Assembly: GCA_959347315.1 (NCBI GenBank)
Contig: OY365822.1
Coordinates: 9,266,149-9,330,148 of the forward strand
Direction of reading: 5' to 3'
DNA: 64,000 bases
Origin: Bimastos eiseni
Taxonomy: Eukaryota; Annelida; Clitellata; Crassiclitellata; Lumbricidae
How positions within the stretch are numbered: position 1 is the stretch's first letter; each line of letters opens with the position of its first letter. Below the pieces are notes generated by a model. The model was not told the origin of the DNA, did no database searches, and saw only the letters and a list, made by a program, of their open reading frames with translations. This document shows positions 23,401 to 34,902 of this stretch, in pieces. The translations under genes were made by a program, and so were the position numbers.

Positions 23401-26400
23401 AAAATAAAATTATCAATATATCGCCAATAAAATTCTTATAAAACAAGGAGACTTTTGATGCGGACAAAACATTTCTGAGGCAGGTTTTAAGTTGGTATTA
23501 AAATGTTCAATCTAAAAAGTACGGGAGAAAGACCGCATTGCAAAATTAGGGGAAGTTAATTTTTTAAAGTAACATACCATTAAAAATCTATTTATTATTT
23601 GCAACTGAGCCATTCTGTTCTATTTTACAGTGTTAGTGTGAGCGGATGAGCTTAGTTCAATCTATTATTCATCGTTGAGTATTATTTGCCAGTCTGTCAT
23701 TTAAAATTGGAGAAGCAGCGCCAATGACTGGGGGGGGGGGTTAAGTTTCTCGAGTGACTTAGGGAGATAGACGCCCCTGACAGTAACAACACCAAAAAGT
23801 CATCTGACTTCATCATTTTTCTTGGTTAAGAATTTCATATCCCTAAACACATCATTGCCATAGTCGCGTCCCGTCTTGGATTTGATAGCTAACACTTTTG
23901 TCCAAGTTGGAGATCTGAAGTAAAGAATGATAAAGACTTTTATATGGAGTGTGATGCCGTTCTAAGTGTGTCTCAATTATCTTATGGAGGAAATTGGATA
24001 TACGAAATGTGCCCATGGATAAGAACGAGTAAAATCAACTGGACGGAACATTAACCAGACGAAGTAGTGAGGAAGAGGAGTGGAAAGTAAAAGCTCTGAT
24101 ATACACAACATGGGGCGCGGTGGCATAGTGGGATGTTCGGCGCCTTGCGTTCGGAGGATTGCAGGTTCGAATCCACCCCGGGTCACTGCGTAGCGACATT
24201 GTACAAGTTGCTCACCCATGATTGCCTGCGAGGTAGGCAACGGGAAACAACCTCACTCACCTCATCCCAATGGACCTGTCTTCGGGCAGAGAACTCACCA
24301 TCAACACACAATATGAAACAGACAAGACGAGGAAACCCACCACTAAGAACGATCGAATGAAACTTGGATGGCAGGCGAACAAGAGGAAGACCCAGATGCT
24401 GCAATGGATGACGCTAGAGGGATATTAAAATCTTACAGAAGAGGCCCAACAGCGAGACGAATAGGACATTTGAACTCGCGCAGGTTGCAGAGAATCAGAA
24501 GTAGAATGGGTTAAGCGGTGTTAGATCTTTACGTCGGCAGCAGTTACATTCGTCTGTCACTGTGGTGGCTTATTGGATATGTTCCAAGGATTATGATTTC
24601 ACCATGCACGCTCAGAATTACACAGCCCCTTTCTCATTGTCCACTTACCGAGTCGTAATCGTAGTGTGGCTTATAGTGTCCACCGATGCCATAGTTGGAC
24701 ACCTGAAATGGAAAACAATACGGTAGAACGATACAAACTAGTAGACAAAAGAAAAGACAAGGTCGTGCACTTTACATGTACGTAATTATTTAGCGCTACT
24801 ATACAACGAATGGGCATCAATCGCAGGTGATGAGCAACAGTGAGTTTAGGCCTTGATCAGGATCATATCCGCGGTCCGCCAAAAGGAGCTTGAGCAAATG
24901 TCTAGGGCCCAAAGTTTCCAAAGGCCAAACCGGGCCCGCAATCAACTTACGAGTGTTTTAAAAACAAAAGCAAATTCTGAAAAGCTGCTTTCTAAAGAAA
25001 ATTTTCAGCTCAGTGGACACAGAATTTCTGTCTCTACCTCTGCTCGAAATCCACAAACAGTAGTCGTCTATGTAAGGGAATCTCGAAGTCGTACTCAGTG
25101 TTACAATGTGGTCACTCTAACCGACTTACTACCGTAGGGCCTATGATCCCACGAAGTTAAGACACCACAAAAGACGTTATTACCAAGCGTCATAAATTAA
25201 TTTAAACGTAGTAGTTTCAGCTTAACCCTCCTCCTTTATCCTGGCTTGGGACTGGCACTGTCAGAGTGCAAACAGTAGCGGAGTTATCAATTTAAACGAT
25301 CAGATGACAGCCGCTTTATCTCATCTGACCTAAATACCTCCATGTGAACCTCTGGGATGCAATTTTCTTGGTGACGTGGGAGGCAATAACGATTGGAAGT
25401 CAACGATAAGAAGGAAACCGTCTATCGTTGATTTTCAACCATTATTTTCACTCCTGACACCCAAATCAAGGGTGCCAAAAACCAAGATTTTTTAAATCAA
25501 AAGTTGTTTTTTTTAACAAATAACCAAAAACAAACTTTTGCAGTCCTGGCCCAAATGCATTCTCCAACCGCAACTCATCATCACCTTCTGATGAGTCCAT
25601 TTACCTGAAGGGTTTCTGCCGTCGGGAAAGTGATATTAAGATTGGTCACATCCGAGATTCGCCGACTCAACCGACCAACTAGAGGGTCAGATGTTTCATC
25701 ATTTAACCACGCTCTGGATATCAAGAATATTAAACAGTAAATCATGTGAGATAAACTTAATACATCACGCTTTCACGAGCCAATTCTGATAAATCTACTA
25801 ACTTAAAAATCAGGCTACTTCAGCCAAGTGTCATGTGATAAACGCGCACGTTATGCAATCATTTAACTGTTGAAATACTTTCTTATTTGCGCCATGTTAC
25901 ACTCGATGGTCCCGACGCGTATTCTAGTTTTAAAATAAAATAAGCGATAGAGGGTTTCGTTCAATTCCACAATCGCAGTAGCTACAATCAAGGTTGGCAG
26001 AAGTTACTCCGAAGTTGGGAAATATTAGCTGTACAAAAATATTCGATGCCCGTGAAGATGAGTTTAGATTTCACTGTACTATATAATGGCATCACAGACC
26101 GAAATCAGTCATATGTCGCAATTTGAATATTTGAATAAAACACTAAAATATAATTCAAAATAATATGTGATTTTCACACAAAGCAGTTAGAAAATACCTT
26201 TAAAATAGTTTGTAACTGGTGGGTGGATTTCTAACTTTTTTTATCATGTAATACGATTTTCATGATGATATAAAAGTATTGCTTTAGTTTTGGGACCATT
26301 CACATATTATGTAACGCAAAAATCTCAATTTTTGACCCACCCCTACCCCTAATAACGTTCTATAACAGCAACCGTGACCCCCACCCCTATATTATATAAC

Positions 26401-29400
26401 AGATATGCTACCCACCCACCCTTACCCCACCCCAGAAACAACAACAAAGCCTACGAATAGCCTACAGCACGATAATACATGGTAGTGACATAAATCATAT
26501 CTAAAAACACCATTTTTGTTTCCATCATGTCTTGCACTAGAAATGAAGATTGCAGGATCACACAGAATCATTGGTTTAATATTGCACTATCAAGTATTTA
26601 TCGAAAGGTTCGCGGTACAACTGAACCTATTTAATAGCGAATGATACAGAGTGTAGGCGTATACTACAGCTACCAGTGTTGGGCACGAGACCAAAACCTC
26701 GAGACCAAGACCCAGACCAAGACCGAGAGGTTCAAGACCAAGACCCGGTGGTCCGAGACCAAGACCGAGGCCAAGACCAAGACCGATAGGCACGGCATAT
26801 ATCTTTAACAAGCGCGTAAGGGATAAACATCCGGTGTCTCCAATAATCGGAAATAACGGACAACTAACAAAGAAATTGCTCTGATACGGCAAATGATCAA
26901 GAGCGCTAACCTAAGACGGAGACCAATTCCAAGACCGTTCCTTTAAGACCAAGACCGACGCAGTCGAGACCAAGACCAAGACCGATGCATTCAAGACCAA
27001 GACCACGACCGGAGTCTTCCGGTCTCGAGACTGTCTTGAGACCGCGGTCTTGGTCTCGAGACCACATCCCTGACAACTACAATAGGGTATTCAAGGAAAC
27101 ATATAAACTATTTACACATATACTATAGAAAACGAAATCAAAATTCTTGATAATTCGCACCAACATTATTATGTCAAGCGAATTAATTTAAAATTAAACC
27201 ACAATCATAACAAATCACACAGAATTGAATTTAAGAGCGTTTAAAGCTATGCACAGGAAATTGTTAAAATTGTAATCAGGAAATTCTTAAAAGTGGATTT
27301 ATAAATAATAAATAAATTCGCCAGGTGACAGCTGTTGGTGCTAGTTTTGGTTCACAACGTATTGTGAACTTCGAGTAAACAAAGAAGGTCAATGGTACAT
27401 GGAATTGCCAATTGGCAGGCAAACAGGCAAAATAGCACAAGCTGAAAAAGTTTGTTATATAACAAAACCTTCAACCTACCCCCTCCCACCCTACACAATA
27501 TAACGCTAACAAAATAGGAACCCGCCCAACTACCCCGTGAGCGTTATATAATATGTGAACGGCCATTTGCATGATTTATAGATGGTACTAATCATAAAGT
27601 AATTTTTATACAATTACTTTAAATAGGAACGTGCTAAAGAAATAATTCTGGTGTTACTTTGAAGCTGAGGGTATCGTCTTTTCAATGAAATATAAGAACC
27701 TAAATGTGAAATTTTCGACATATGACTGAAAAATATTATATGCAGATCGGTTGGTCCTGTAGCGTTTACTTAAAATTAATTAACTCACAGTGACATTCGT
27801 ATTACCTACATCTTTCCCAGACGGCCATGAGAGATGAATGAGTTCACGCTATTTCCAACTTTTGCTCTCTGCATCTGAAATAATAACTATTGATTGTAAT
27901 ATTGCAACTAAATTTCATTTATATGTATAAATAAAATTATAATTTTATGTATATACAATTATAAGCGCGATGAATAATTGATAGTGAATCATCACTTTGG
28001 TCAATGTTTTCTCTCTACTATCATCTCTTTAGTAAGCTACAATGCGGTTTGTCACCGTCCTGGGATTCATTATATTCTAATCAACGAATATCATCGTCAT
28101 CATCATCATCCCCATCGTCATCGTCGTCGTTGTCGTAGTCGTCGTCGTCATCATCGGATATGATCTGCAGCATAATGAAGTGTATTGTAATTATAAGAAT
28201 TCATGCACTAATGGTACAGGTATAGTTCAGTAGCAGGGCGATATTACAAGTATTGAAGTTACAGATTTCTATAGCGCCTCTCCAATTACATCTTCATCAG
28301 AGGCGCTCCAAGAGCTCCTCAATGCATGAAAATCTACATCAACACACCCCAAATTATTACAAGTGTAATGGATTCCTAAAATAAATAATTATAATAAAAA
28401 ATCAGAAATATGAAAGAAAAAGTTTAACAGGAAGAGATACAGTAATAGGATGGCATATAATTCGAGCGTCAATTTGAATGGCACCATCTAAAACTTCCAC
28501 AAGGATTCTGATGGCCTCACAGCACCTTTTAACCTGGTCTGTTATTTTATTGACATATTGACCGTTACCACGTGTAGGGCACTATCTCGAAGTGTGTGCG
28601 ATTCCCTATCGGAGACGAAGTCGTGGAAGAGGGTGACTCCGGGAGCCTCCTCGCTGAGAGGTTCCATCTTAAAAGACAGCAGTGGCACTGCTCTGCTACG
28701 CTTCAGTGAACACGACAATTGGTTCGGCTGCCGATGGAAAGAAGTTGCATCCTGAAACACAAGAGATACCGATTGCTAGGCGTCTCATGTGTACATAATG
28801 AGACAAATTTTGAACTTTATGCGGGCTTGTACAGGAAGCCAGTGCAATTCTCTAAAGGTGGGGGGTGACATGATCATAAGGAGTCAGGTTTTTGATAAGA
28901 TTTATTATAATTATTATTAATACCATAATAACAACAACAACAATAATAATAATAACAATAAAACAATAACAATTATTATTGTTATTATTATTACTATTAT
29001 TATTATTATTCGTCCTCCAAACAATAATAATAATTATAATAATATTAATAATAATAATGATAATAATAAGCATCAATAATGGGAAAAAATGATAAAAAAT
29101 ATATAATAATAACAACAATAGTTATCATAATTACTAATGAAAACAACAACAACAACACTCACAACTACTACTACTTCCCCTACTCCACCAACCACTACTA
29201 TTACTATCACTTCCCCTACTACTACTACTAATGATAAAAAATAATAATAATAATTGTTATTGTTATTATCATAATAGTAATAGGACGATTTTCATTGAGC
29301 ATTCCAGACTTCAGTCGTTCTTTTGAGCCACCTATAACATATATACATTGTAATGTATAAGATTTTAGCATATATATTGGAATGCTAGCACAATCAGGTA

Positions 29401-30050
29401 GTTTCCGAGCAGAACAGATCGTTGACCAGAATCGAGCTGAACCTACCGCAAAGGCTCCCTCACGACAGAGTCTTCTGTATTCAAGAATGATGTTGTGGTC
29501 AATGGTCACTCCCTGGTGACTGTCAACAGGAGGCAGAAGATCTCGCAGATAGGATGGGTTTGTCGGATCTGTCATCATCAAAATAACGATGGTGATGGTA
29601 ATAATAATGGTAATAATAATGATAATTATAATGGTAATAATAACGGTAGTAATAATGGTAATAATAATGATGATAATAATAATGATAATAATGAGGAGAA
29701 AATGAAGAGAAATAAGACAAGAAGAAGACCGAAAAAAATGATTTTGGATAGGATGACGGAGGGAGGTGACTACAAGTACATGAAAGAGGATGCTCAGAAC
29801 AGAGAGAAGTAGCGACATTGGACATACGAACCTGCCAAAAGGGCAGAAAACTAAAGAATGATAATAATAATAATGGTAATAATATAGTTGTTTTTTGTCA
29901 CAACTGATGAATGACAGTAATTATTATTATCCTTATTTTTTTGATTATAGGAAAATGGCTGCGATTTCGATGACGATGATGATGCTTTTGACCAAGATGG
30001 TGATGATAATGATGATGATAATGATTATCATGATCATCAGGATGATGATG

Positions 30051-30105
<55 letters not shown>

Positions 30106-33100
30106 AAATGATGCTACTGCTGCTGCTGCTGATGAGTTCTCTGTAGGCACCTCCATTATCTTTTAGCCACCGGGATATGAGATGATTGAAATTGTTTCCC
30201 CTTGCCTTCCTCAGACAATTATTATGGGCTAGCAACTTGTCCAAGGTCGCAACGCAGTGACTTGAGGTTGGCTCAAACCTGCGATCCTTCTACTGTAAGG
30301 CACAGAACATACCGCTTCACCACAACGTCACGTCATAACCTGTCGCGACCTATTTTCGTGTCACTACCTTGAAAAGTTGTGAAATGCCTATTAACCTTGA
30401 CGGACGGCTTCTTTGATGCAGTCCAAGGCTTTCAGATAATCTCCTTTCTACAAATAACCGACAATAAAATTAAATTCTCCTTCGTTTTTACACCTTCACA
30501 CATTGCGTGATGTTGATCATCCTGATGGAAATTACAGATCCAAACGAAGACACTGAGAAGGATTATGCGCCTGCACTGGGTGTCATTAAATTATATCAGT
30601 TTTTGATCGAGTTGGGATCGATAAGAATGTACTATATATGTTGAAATAATACAGGGATCAATTTTCTGCGGCTGAAGGTTGGTGCGGAATACAAAAAACA
30701 TTGCTATTTCTACGACCGAACACGCACAAAATTTTGCGAGTGAAACCTCTGCGCATGCACGACACTTTGCACTGTTAAAAACACCTAAGATTTTTTAACG
30801 TGTGTCGTGAGGGTTGGCAAGGGTCAGATCAGGCGTCGTGTAGGTCGTTTAGCGTCAGGGTTAGGTTTAGTGTCGTTTTTAGACATATATCGGCAAAGAA
30901 CATGCGACCGCAAAAGTTATTTGTCCATGCAAAGTTTCAGCCGCTGAAGCTCCACGTATAAAGAACTTAATAATATTAGATTAAATTAAATTGAATTAGG
31001 TTAGATTGAATTGGGTGTGATAATATTATATCAGATTATAGGTTAGATGAGACTTGCCATGACAGCGGACTACGAATACACTGGAAGACGATAACTTTGA
31101 AATGATCTCTTCTGATCGCCTACCAGAGCGTGAGCCTTTCCAAGTCCGTGGAATATGACAGACGGATGTACGAGTGGTTCAACGGAATGGTTGAGTGCCG
31201 CCTCCAGCCATTCCAACGTCCGATCTGGTCGTCCCATCTCCAGCCCCAGCATTCCAGTTTCAACTGCACTGCTCTGACTGAGGGACTTCGTCTGTTGACC
31301 TGCGATGACCCCCGACAGAAGGTCAGCTACCGGAAGGTCATAGGTCGCTTGGAGCCGCATCAGGGCAAATTGGGCACCTCGGACGTCCTCTTCCGTTGGG
31401 ACGAAATCGTGCAGTTCGGCCATTTTCGCCCTTAGGACTAAAATCAGCGCATCCAGAACTTTGATTAATGTAAAGTAAATCATGTAATGGGGTATAATGT
31501 GATTTGACGTGTTTAACTAAAATATTATTGCTTTATAATATAATGTGAGGTAATGGGGCATGAAGTGATAAATTTTATTCTACTGTAATGTTATATAATG
31601 TGGTACGATCATATTGAAAAAATAATGTAAAGCAATGTAATATGTAATAAAGATATGATATCACGTCCCTTTCGGGGCTCCCATTGTAACAAATCTGCTT
31701 TGTGCATTTTGTGAGATGTATATTATTTCGATCGGTTGCAATAAATCACTCTTAACTTTTTCACTTTGACTTTAGATATATAGTTATATTGTAATGCAAT
31801 TAAACGTGACATGAGCTGAAGAATTATAACTATATTTTATTGTGCAATATGACTTACAGTGACGTTCATTGCAATATAATTTTTACAGGTTATAACCACA
31901 AAATGACGCTGCTTTTCTGTAATCTTTTCAATTGGTTTCTGAGTATTTTGATGTATGGGATTCGCTCTTTGCTCTTATTTTGTGATGGATGAAGCTGACA
32001 TTGAGCAATGTCCTTATTGATACATGGCTTGTCATGTTGACATAAATTATTGATTATTGTAAATACTGTATTTTACTGACAATGAATATTGGGTATTTAT
32101 TGTAAATATAATATAAATACATACGATAGATGTTAATGTAGATGCACTGTATATAGAGTCTATTGCGAATAAGATAGAGGTGAAACATTTTAAAATAGGC
32201 ATTTTTTTCTTTATGGCCAAAAGCAAACTGAATGTTTGGCCTTTGAGACTAGAAAACTAGTTTTGTTTTATGTTTGAGTGAAATACGGCCATCAAAAGAA
32301 CCTCTATGGAAAACAATTAAGAAAACAAAAGCAGAAAAGAACCGATGCGGTCAACAAAAGAGCCTTCATGCCAAAATGAAAAAGGCAAATGGCTAAATGA
32401 ATAATTGTGCGTGTATATATTTATTTAGATAAGTATAAATATGAATGATATTAATGTCATGAAAGACCTACAACACATTTTTCAAATATCGCCGTCTCAG
32501 CAACCTGCCAGATATGAAATCATTGCCAAGAAAACAGAAGGGAAAACGGATTACAAACGTTATATGAAATGAACTGAAATACGTCAAAAACCTTGAAGGC
32601 GTCAACAGTCTATGTTAGGCTACTATAAGATGCCGTTAAACTTTTGAATAATAATAAGTATAATTATAATAATAATAATAATAATAATATTAAGACGCTG
32701 CTTATATACTTTCTCAGGTCATGACTTTCGATCTGAGGCCTTATTCTAAAGCCTTACTTCTTGACCCTTGTATGACCATGACTCTTCGGCCCCTTCTAAG
32801 GCCCTAGTGGCTCGACCCCATTGGCTTGTTAGACCATCCGGAGATGAGATAAAATGCACGAGAGTCCATGTCTGTTCTGCATGCATACAAATATCAAGAG
32901 AAAAACGACTCGATTGTAGTTTTCAGACAACCTTTCTTACTTTACAAGGATTCGAAAACCCCGCCCCACGGCGACTATTGACCTTCCTTACCCTCATAGG
33001 CGGTAAAGTTGGAAACGTTGTCCCATATTCGCTTCCAGGTCGTTGCGAATCGTTTTATCAGATGGAAAGCCCCGAGAGGATTTGCGGAAATTGATTCCTT

Positions 33101-34334
33101 GTCTGGTTCCACTGAGAGACCCGGATCTGATTCTGCGACTGCTTCAAGGAGTCTGATTTAAAAGGCATTAAGATAAATTGGTCTGCTGAGACGACAAGGT
33201 AATAGCACATTCATTATACAACATCATTAGCTCTCTCTCTGCCTCTGTCTATGTCTGTGTCTGTGTCTGACTTTCTGTCTATCTCTGTCTGTCTCTGTCT
33301 GTATGTCTGTCTTTGTCTGTCCGTCTGTCTCTGTCTGTCTCTGTCTGTCTCTGTCTGTCCGCCTGTCTCTCTCCCTCTGTGTCTGTCTCTCTGTTTCTGT
33401 CTCTGTCTCTCTGTCTCTGTCTCTATCTCTGTCTCTGTCTGTCTGTCTGCCTGTCTGTCTGTCTCTTTCTCTCTAACTAACCATATCCGTAGCAACAATA
33501 TTCATGAAAATAAAATCTATTTGTGAGTGGCGATCATCAGTGATATCGTACGACGTGGAACTTAGAACCACCGAAACATAAAACTAACGAACGAATGAAT
33601 TAGTTTATCAATTTACTTATGAATCAACGAAATGAGTTAATTTATTTATTCCCTGGGTTATGAATTAATGAATCAAACGACAAAGAAACGAACGAATGAA
33701 CGAGTGAATTGACAAATGAATGATAGAGCAAATGAACGAATTGACGGACGAATTAAAGACATAAGGAAGGAAATGATGAATGGGTGAATTAATGAACGAA
33801 GGTATGAATTAACGAATGAGTTAATGAATGAGGAAATTATGAATGAATGATGAATGAATGAACTAACGAATTAATGAATTAGTGAATTAACTAATTAATT
33901 AGCTAATGAAGAATGAATGAATGAATGAAGAATGGATGAACGAATTAATGAATAAATGAATTAGTTGATTAAGTAATAAAGAATGAATGAATGGATGAGT
34001 GAAGAATGAATGAACAAATTAATTAATTAATTAATTAATTGATTAACTAAGAATGAATGAATGAATGAACGAATTAATGAATTAATTAATTTATTAATTA
34101 ATAAAGAATGTATGAATGAATGAATGATTAAGGATGCTCATACCTTTGCAGATTCCTCATCCTAGTTTCCTCTTCACTGATGTATCGACCAAGCTCCGTC
34201 TTGATCCGACTCTCCCCTTCAGCCAGCATCCTCAGGTGAGCAGATGAGGCAAAGACATCTTCCCCAAGAGTCAACGTCCACCCACAGGTCATTGCCAAGG
34301 CAACGAAACACAGCAGGCACCAGGACGGAGACAT
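19575..34334 (-). CDS. P4HA: Prolyl 4-hydroxylase subunit alpha (13 coding exons, complete)
   Basis: This is the ER-lumen enzyme that hydroxylates proline in collagen using Fe(II), 2-oxoglutarate, O2 and ascorbate, normally as an alpha2beta2 tetramer with protein disulfide isomerase. Exons in transcript order: 34334-34144, 33152-32992, 31437-31124, 30447-30396, 29568-29447, 28751-28569, 27874-27810, 25713-25605, 24702-24649, 23389-23312, 22358-22290, 21238-21142, 19648-19575. All borders are AG/GT and every phase joins without a stop, giving 522 residues, close to the roughly 535 of vertebrate alpha subunits. Seen: signal peptide (1-24), N-terminal helical domain, TPR-like peptide-substrate domain (about 140-240), and a C-terminal dioxygenase domain with H412-Y-D414, H487 and K497 exactly ten residues after H487. 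There is no KDEL, as expected because retention comes from the beta subunit. The choice among P4HA1/2/3 is not possible by eye. The start at 34334 rather than 34373 is chosen because it begins the signal peptide directly. Confidence 0.93.
19929..20494. repeat. Purine tract (GA/GGCAGA)n
   Basis: GAGA, AGAGGC and AGACAG arrays within the last P4HA intron, ending in (GA)n at 20442-20492. Confidence 0.9.
21142..21238 (-). CDS. P4HA: P4HA exon 12 (distal His and 2OG-binding Lys)
   Basis: It encodes 32 residues with AAVFWYN and [13 protein letters not shown]487 is the third iron ligand and K497 should bind 2-oxoglutarate. The usual Gly-x-Ala before VFWYN is replaced by N-A-A. Confidence 0.93.
21396..21500. 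repeat. (AGGCAGAGGCAAAGACAT)n array
   Basis: An 18-bp unit and its shorter hexamer derivative, in the intron between P4HA exons 11 and 12. Confidence 0.85.
22290..22358 (-). CDS. P4HA: P4HA exon 11 (GGATVFP)
   Basis: It encodes 23 residues including [13 protein letters not shown], a hallmark beta strand of the family. The acceptor is GTCTGGACAG and the donor GTAAGACG. The segment after GGATVFP is more divergent than usual. Confidence 0.92.
22845..22975. repeat. TGTTACAGAACT-like degenerate tandem repeat
   Basis: About seven units of 15-20 bp containing GTTAC followed by A/G-rich DNA, in the intron between P4HA exons 10 and 11. Confidence 0.65.
23312..23389 (-). CDS. P4HA: P4HA exon 10
   Basis: It encodes 26 residues ending [12 protein letters not shown], equivalent to L-G-T-G-N-R-I-A-T-W-L-F-Y in human P4HA1. 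The acceptor GACTATAAG follows a T-rich stretch; the donor is GTAAGA. Confidence 0.88.
24112..24305 (+). mobile_element. tRNA-derived SINE, copy 2
   Basis: The head has GGTGGCATAGTGGGATG and a B box GGTTCGAATCC, with the same body as the copy at 12763 (GGTCACTGCGTAGCGACATTG, GGGAAACAACCTCACTC). It lies in the intron between P4HA exons 9 and 10, antisense to the gene. Confidence 0.8.
24649..24702 (-). CDS. P4HA: P4HA exon 9 (Fe-binding HxD motif)
   Basis: This 54-nt exon encodes [18 protein letters not shown] with both iron ligands H412 and D414. It is flanked by CATTTCAG and GTAAGTGG and is phase 0 on both sides. Confidence 0.94.
25208..25280 (-). repeat. Stem-loop/(CTA)n-tail repeat family, copy D (internally deleted)
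   Basis: On the minus strand it has CTGTTTGCACTCTGACAGTG, CCCAAGCCAGGATAAAGGAG and then jumps from GAGGG to TTAAGCTGAAACTACTAC, so the stem-loop segment is lost. Confidence 0.7.
25605..25713 (-). CDS. P4HA: P4HA exon 8
   Basis: It encodes 36 residues starting [20 protein letters not shown] and ending TAETLQ, a close match to the family's S-A-W-L and T-A-E-x-L-Q motifs. The donor is GTAAAT. Confidence 0.92.
26294..27564. repeat. Long-range inverted arms around the hAT-like element
   Basis: The left end GACCATTCACATATTATGTA and the reverse complement of the right end GGCCGTTCACATATTATATA match in 17 of 20 positions, and both arms continue into C-rich DNA (CCCACCCCTACCCC and ACCCGCCCAACTACCCC). 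They are 1.27 kb apart and enclose the hAT-like MITE. They could be the ends of one larger non-autonomous DNA element into which the hAT copy jumped, or two separate copies in opposite orientation. Confidence 0.5.
26674..27072. mobile_element. hAT-like MITE built of GAGACCAAGACC repeats
   Basis: The ends CAGTGTTGGGCACGAGACC and (reverse) CAGGGATGTGGTCTCGAGACC share CAG-x-G and the GAGACC core. The flanks ACAGCTAC (26666-26673) and ACAACTAC (27073-27080) match in 7 of 8 positions, the 8-bp target duplication typical of hAT elements. Inside, 26680-26790 and 26920-27060 are made of degenerate AGACCAAGACC repeats around a unique core of about 130 bp. Confidence 0.7.
27810..27874 (-). CDS. P4HA: P4HA exon 7
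   Basis: This 65-nt exon encodes [21 protein letters not shown], aligned with the K-P-x-L-x-R-A-x-V stretch of the family. It is weaker in conservation than its neighbours, but both splice sites (TATTTCAG and GTAGGT) and both phases fit. In vertebrates the neighbouring region has alternative exons; no second copy was found here. Confidence 0.75.
28569..28751 (-). CDS. P4HA: P4HA exon 6 (start of catalytic domain)
   Basis: It encodes 61 residues. The segment [12 protein letters not shown] corresponds to the conserved R-F-H-D-I-I-S-D opening of the dioxygenase domain. It is phase 0 at both ends, with acceptor TTGTGTTTCAG and donor GTAACG. Confidence 0.9.
28899..29280. repeat. (AAT/AAC)n and (CTA)n compound tract
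   Basis: AAT/ATT triplets in both orientations plus a CTACTACTTCCCC block at 29164-29232, in P4HA intron 5. Confidence 0.9.
29447..29568 (-). CDS. P4HA: P4HA exon 5 (linker, YRRLCREG)
   Basis: It encodes 40 residues beginning PTNPSYL and ending [11 protein letters not shown], matching the family's DP-N and Y-x-x-LCRG motifs between the TPR-like and catalytic domains. Its acceptor lies inside an (AAT)n tract, so short-read assembly of this intron may be unreliable. Confidence 0.9.
29576..30125. repeat. (AAT/GAT)n tracts in P4HA intron 4
   Basis: Three AAT-rich runs (29576-29700, 29857-29885, 29969-30124) separated by ordinary DNA; the first abuts the acceptor of exon 5. Confidence 0.9.
30165..30333 (-). 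mobile_element. tRNA-derived SINE, copy 3
   Basis: On the minus strand the order is head (GTGGTGAAGCGGTATG, B-box-like GGTTTGAGCC), then CAAGTCACTGCGTTGCGACC and GGGAAACAATTTCA, matching the copies at 12763 and 24112. It lies in P4HA intron 4, in the gene's own orientation. Confidence 0.75.
30396..30447 (-). CDS. P4HA: P4HA exon 4 (52-nt TPR helix exon)
   Basis: This short exon encodes [17 protein letters not shown], the second helix pair of the TPR-like domain (compare GDLDKALLLTKKLLEL in human P4HA1). The acceptor is TATTTGTAG and the donor GTTAAT; phase 0 to 1. Confidence 0.88.
31124..31437 (-). CDS. P4HA: P4HA exon 3 (peptide-substrate domain)
   Basis: It encodes 104 residues, the longest exon. 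It includes [20 protein letters not shown], the conserved entry to the TPR-like procollagen-binding domain, and a TPR helix around [10 protein letters not shown]. The acceptor is GATTTTAG; the donor GTAGGC is less canonical but gives the right phase. Confidence 0.92.
31500..32980. other. P4HA intron 2
   Basis: AT-rich intron sequence with a short (AAT)n at 32647-32690; no embedded gene was recognised. Confidence 0.6.
32992..33152 (-). CDS. P4HA: P4HA exon 2 (N-terminal domain)
   Basis: It encodes 53 residues, preceded by TTTAAATCAG and followed by GTAAGG. The segment [17 protein letters not shown] matches the family pattern HPVNAFKLMKRLNTEW in human P4HA1 as I recall it. It enters in phase 2 and leaves in phase 1. 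Confidence 0.9.
33231..33475. repeat. (CTGT)n microsatellite
   Basis: CTGTCTCTGT repeats, in P4HA intron 1. Confidence 0.93.
33555..34135. repeat. (GAAT)n tetranucleotide region
   Basis: 580 bp of GAATGAAT, TTAATTAA and variants, ending 9 bp from the donor of P4HA exon 1. Confidence 0.9.
34144..34334 (-). CDS. P4HA: P4HA exon 1 (signal peptide)
   Basis: It encodes 63 residues starting [15 protein letters not shown], a clear signal peptide, then the first helix of the N-terminal domain. It ends AG before GTATGAGC (phase 2). An upstream in-frame ATG at 34373 would add 13 residues before the hydrophobic core. Confidence 0.88.
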
Positions 34335-34902
34335 AATCGATCGTCCAAGAACAGTGGTCAGTAAATTGGTCAAATCTGGTCAGTACTCTGGTTAATTGGT
34401 CAGTATTGCCAGAGCGTTTGGCATCAGTAGTGCTTTTGCTTAAGCACACCTCCTGCTATAACTTCTATGACGCAGAGACAAGGAGACAGCAATTGAGCAT
34501 TATAAGGTAACTTCGATTACCGACGTTGGTAAAGGTAGTTTCAGACTCAGGTTCCCCGATTTTTAAGATATACATGCAGGCCTAACATAGCTCATCAACT
34601 CTTCCAGTCTTTTAATGTCTTATAGACTTAGTCTAGTAATGCGGAATTTATCTAGAGCCCGATAGAAACTGCACATCTGTTCGCAGACTGTGACTGACCT
34701 GTAGGGTTACGATTTAAACTGAAAAATAATGGTAACTTGAATAGGGCAATTCGTGATTTATTTATTAGTATACACAACACAATTGTTGCTTTTACCAGAA
34801 GTCCCAGGTCAGCCAGAGATTCCGCCCTCTGCTACAAAAGTTTCCCTGAAAGAAAATTTTACGAGCATTTTATGGCCAACGGTCATGAATATGCAAAAAT
34901 CC

